Positions 11,734 to 11,867 of a stretch of 11,867 nucleotides of DNA are shown here, in pieces. The translations under genes and the position numbers were made by a program. The notes beneath the pieces are model-generated. The model did no database searches, had not been told where the DNA came from, and was given only the letters and a program-made list of their open reading frames with translations. Source of the DNA: CAYVJW01 sp964451885 (GTDB lineage: Bacteria; Patescibacteriota; Gracilibacteria; UBA4473); NCBI GenBank assembly GCA_964451885.1, contig CAYVJW010000046.1, positions 1 to 11,867 on the forward strand, written 5' to 3'. Position 1 is the stretch's first letter. The number at the start of each line of letters is the position of its first letter.

Positions 11734-11816
11734 CCTTCTTAATTCGGGACTCTAAGATTATTTTTTGTTTTTTGTAAAATAATCACTTTCTGTCCCTAGT
11801 CAAGTAAAAAAAGGTT
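11732..11816. repeat. Nested inverted repeats upstream of the EAL promoter
   Basis: Three pairs of arms are nested in order: AACCTT (11732-11737) with AAGGTT (11811-11816), GGGAC (11746-11750) with GTCCC (11792-11796), and a perfect 9-bp GATTATTTT (11756-11764) with AAAATAATC (11776-11784) around an 11-nt loop. The outermost arm touches the -35 box of the EAL gene. It could be a regulator site, a bidirectional terminator or a decayed palindromic element. Nothing else is seen to the window end. Confidence 0.5.
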
Positions 11817-11867
11817 CTTTTGCCTAAAAAGTGGAAAAAATAAGATTTTGAAAGACATCAGTGATTG

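Noticed and set aside
1..11867. CRISPR array, rRNA, integrase or transposase genes
   Set aside because: None seen: no regularly spaced identical repeats, no rRNA-like conserved stretches, and no protein with recombinase motifs.

Overview
The window looks like chromosomal DNA of a small-genome, AT-rich bacterium, most likely a member of the Patescibacteria (CPR). The reasons are a VirD4/TraD-like pump gene of the kind common there, genes without Shine-Dalgarno sites that start roughly 15-30 nt downstream of good -10 boxes, dispersed low-complexity spacers and gene fragments, and several toxin-antitoxin modules. TGA acts as a normal stop codon (for example in both ATGA antitoxin/toxin overlaps), which argues against the Gracilibacteria/Absconditabacteria code in which UGA is glycine. 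Peregrinibacteria is a plausible guess, but the lineage is inferred and not shown.

Layout. 1-3908 is a fairly compact housekeeping part: a type IV coupling-protein-like ATPase on the minus strand (144-2603), then divergently a 105-residue protein of unknown function and shikimate dehydrogenase AroE on the plus strand. 3940-4390 is an RNA region: a promoter, a leader with three hairpins, tRNA-Arg(TCT) with encoded CCA and its own terminator, and then a separate unit with a near-consensus promoter, two GC-rich hairpins and a strong terminator, read here as an unrecognised small RNA of about 85 nt. 4390-5356 holds a long structured leader and a 104-residue single-pass membrane protein, the only gene here with a clear Shine-Dalgarno site.

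5440-9330 is an accessory region: a Fic AMP-transferase, two DinJ/RelB-type antitoxin plus YafQ/RelE-type toxin modules, a 158-bp palindromic mariner-like MITE inserted exactly at the stop codon of the first toxin, two related fragments of the 3' end of an unknown gene that form a 75-bp direct repeat around that module and MITE, and a GIY-YIG endonuclease gene broken by an in-frame stop. The second toxin module has a perfect TTGACA-17-TATAAT promoter overlapped by an inverted repeat.

9476-11816 holds two signalling genes in convergent orientation whose 3' ends overlap by 68 bp: a soluble histidine kinase and an EAL-type cyclic-di-GMP phosphodiesterase homologue. Each has its own promoter with an inverted repeat at or near it. 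No response regulator, GGDEF gene, integrase, transposase or CRISPR array is present. The best candidates for something undescribed are the small RNA unit (4265-4385), the MITE at the toxin stop codon with the flanking 75-bp repeats, the structured leader before the small membrane protein, and the overlapping kinase/EAL pair.
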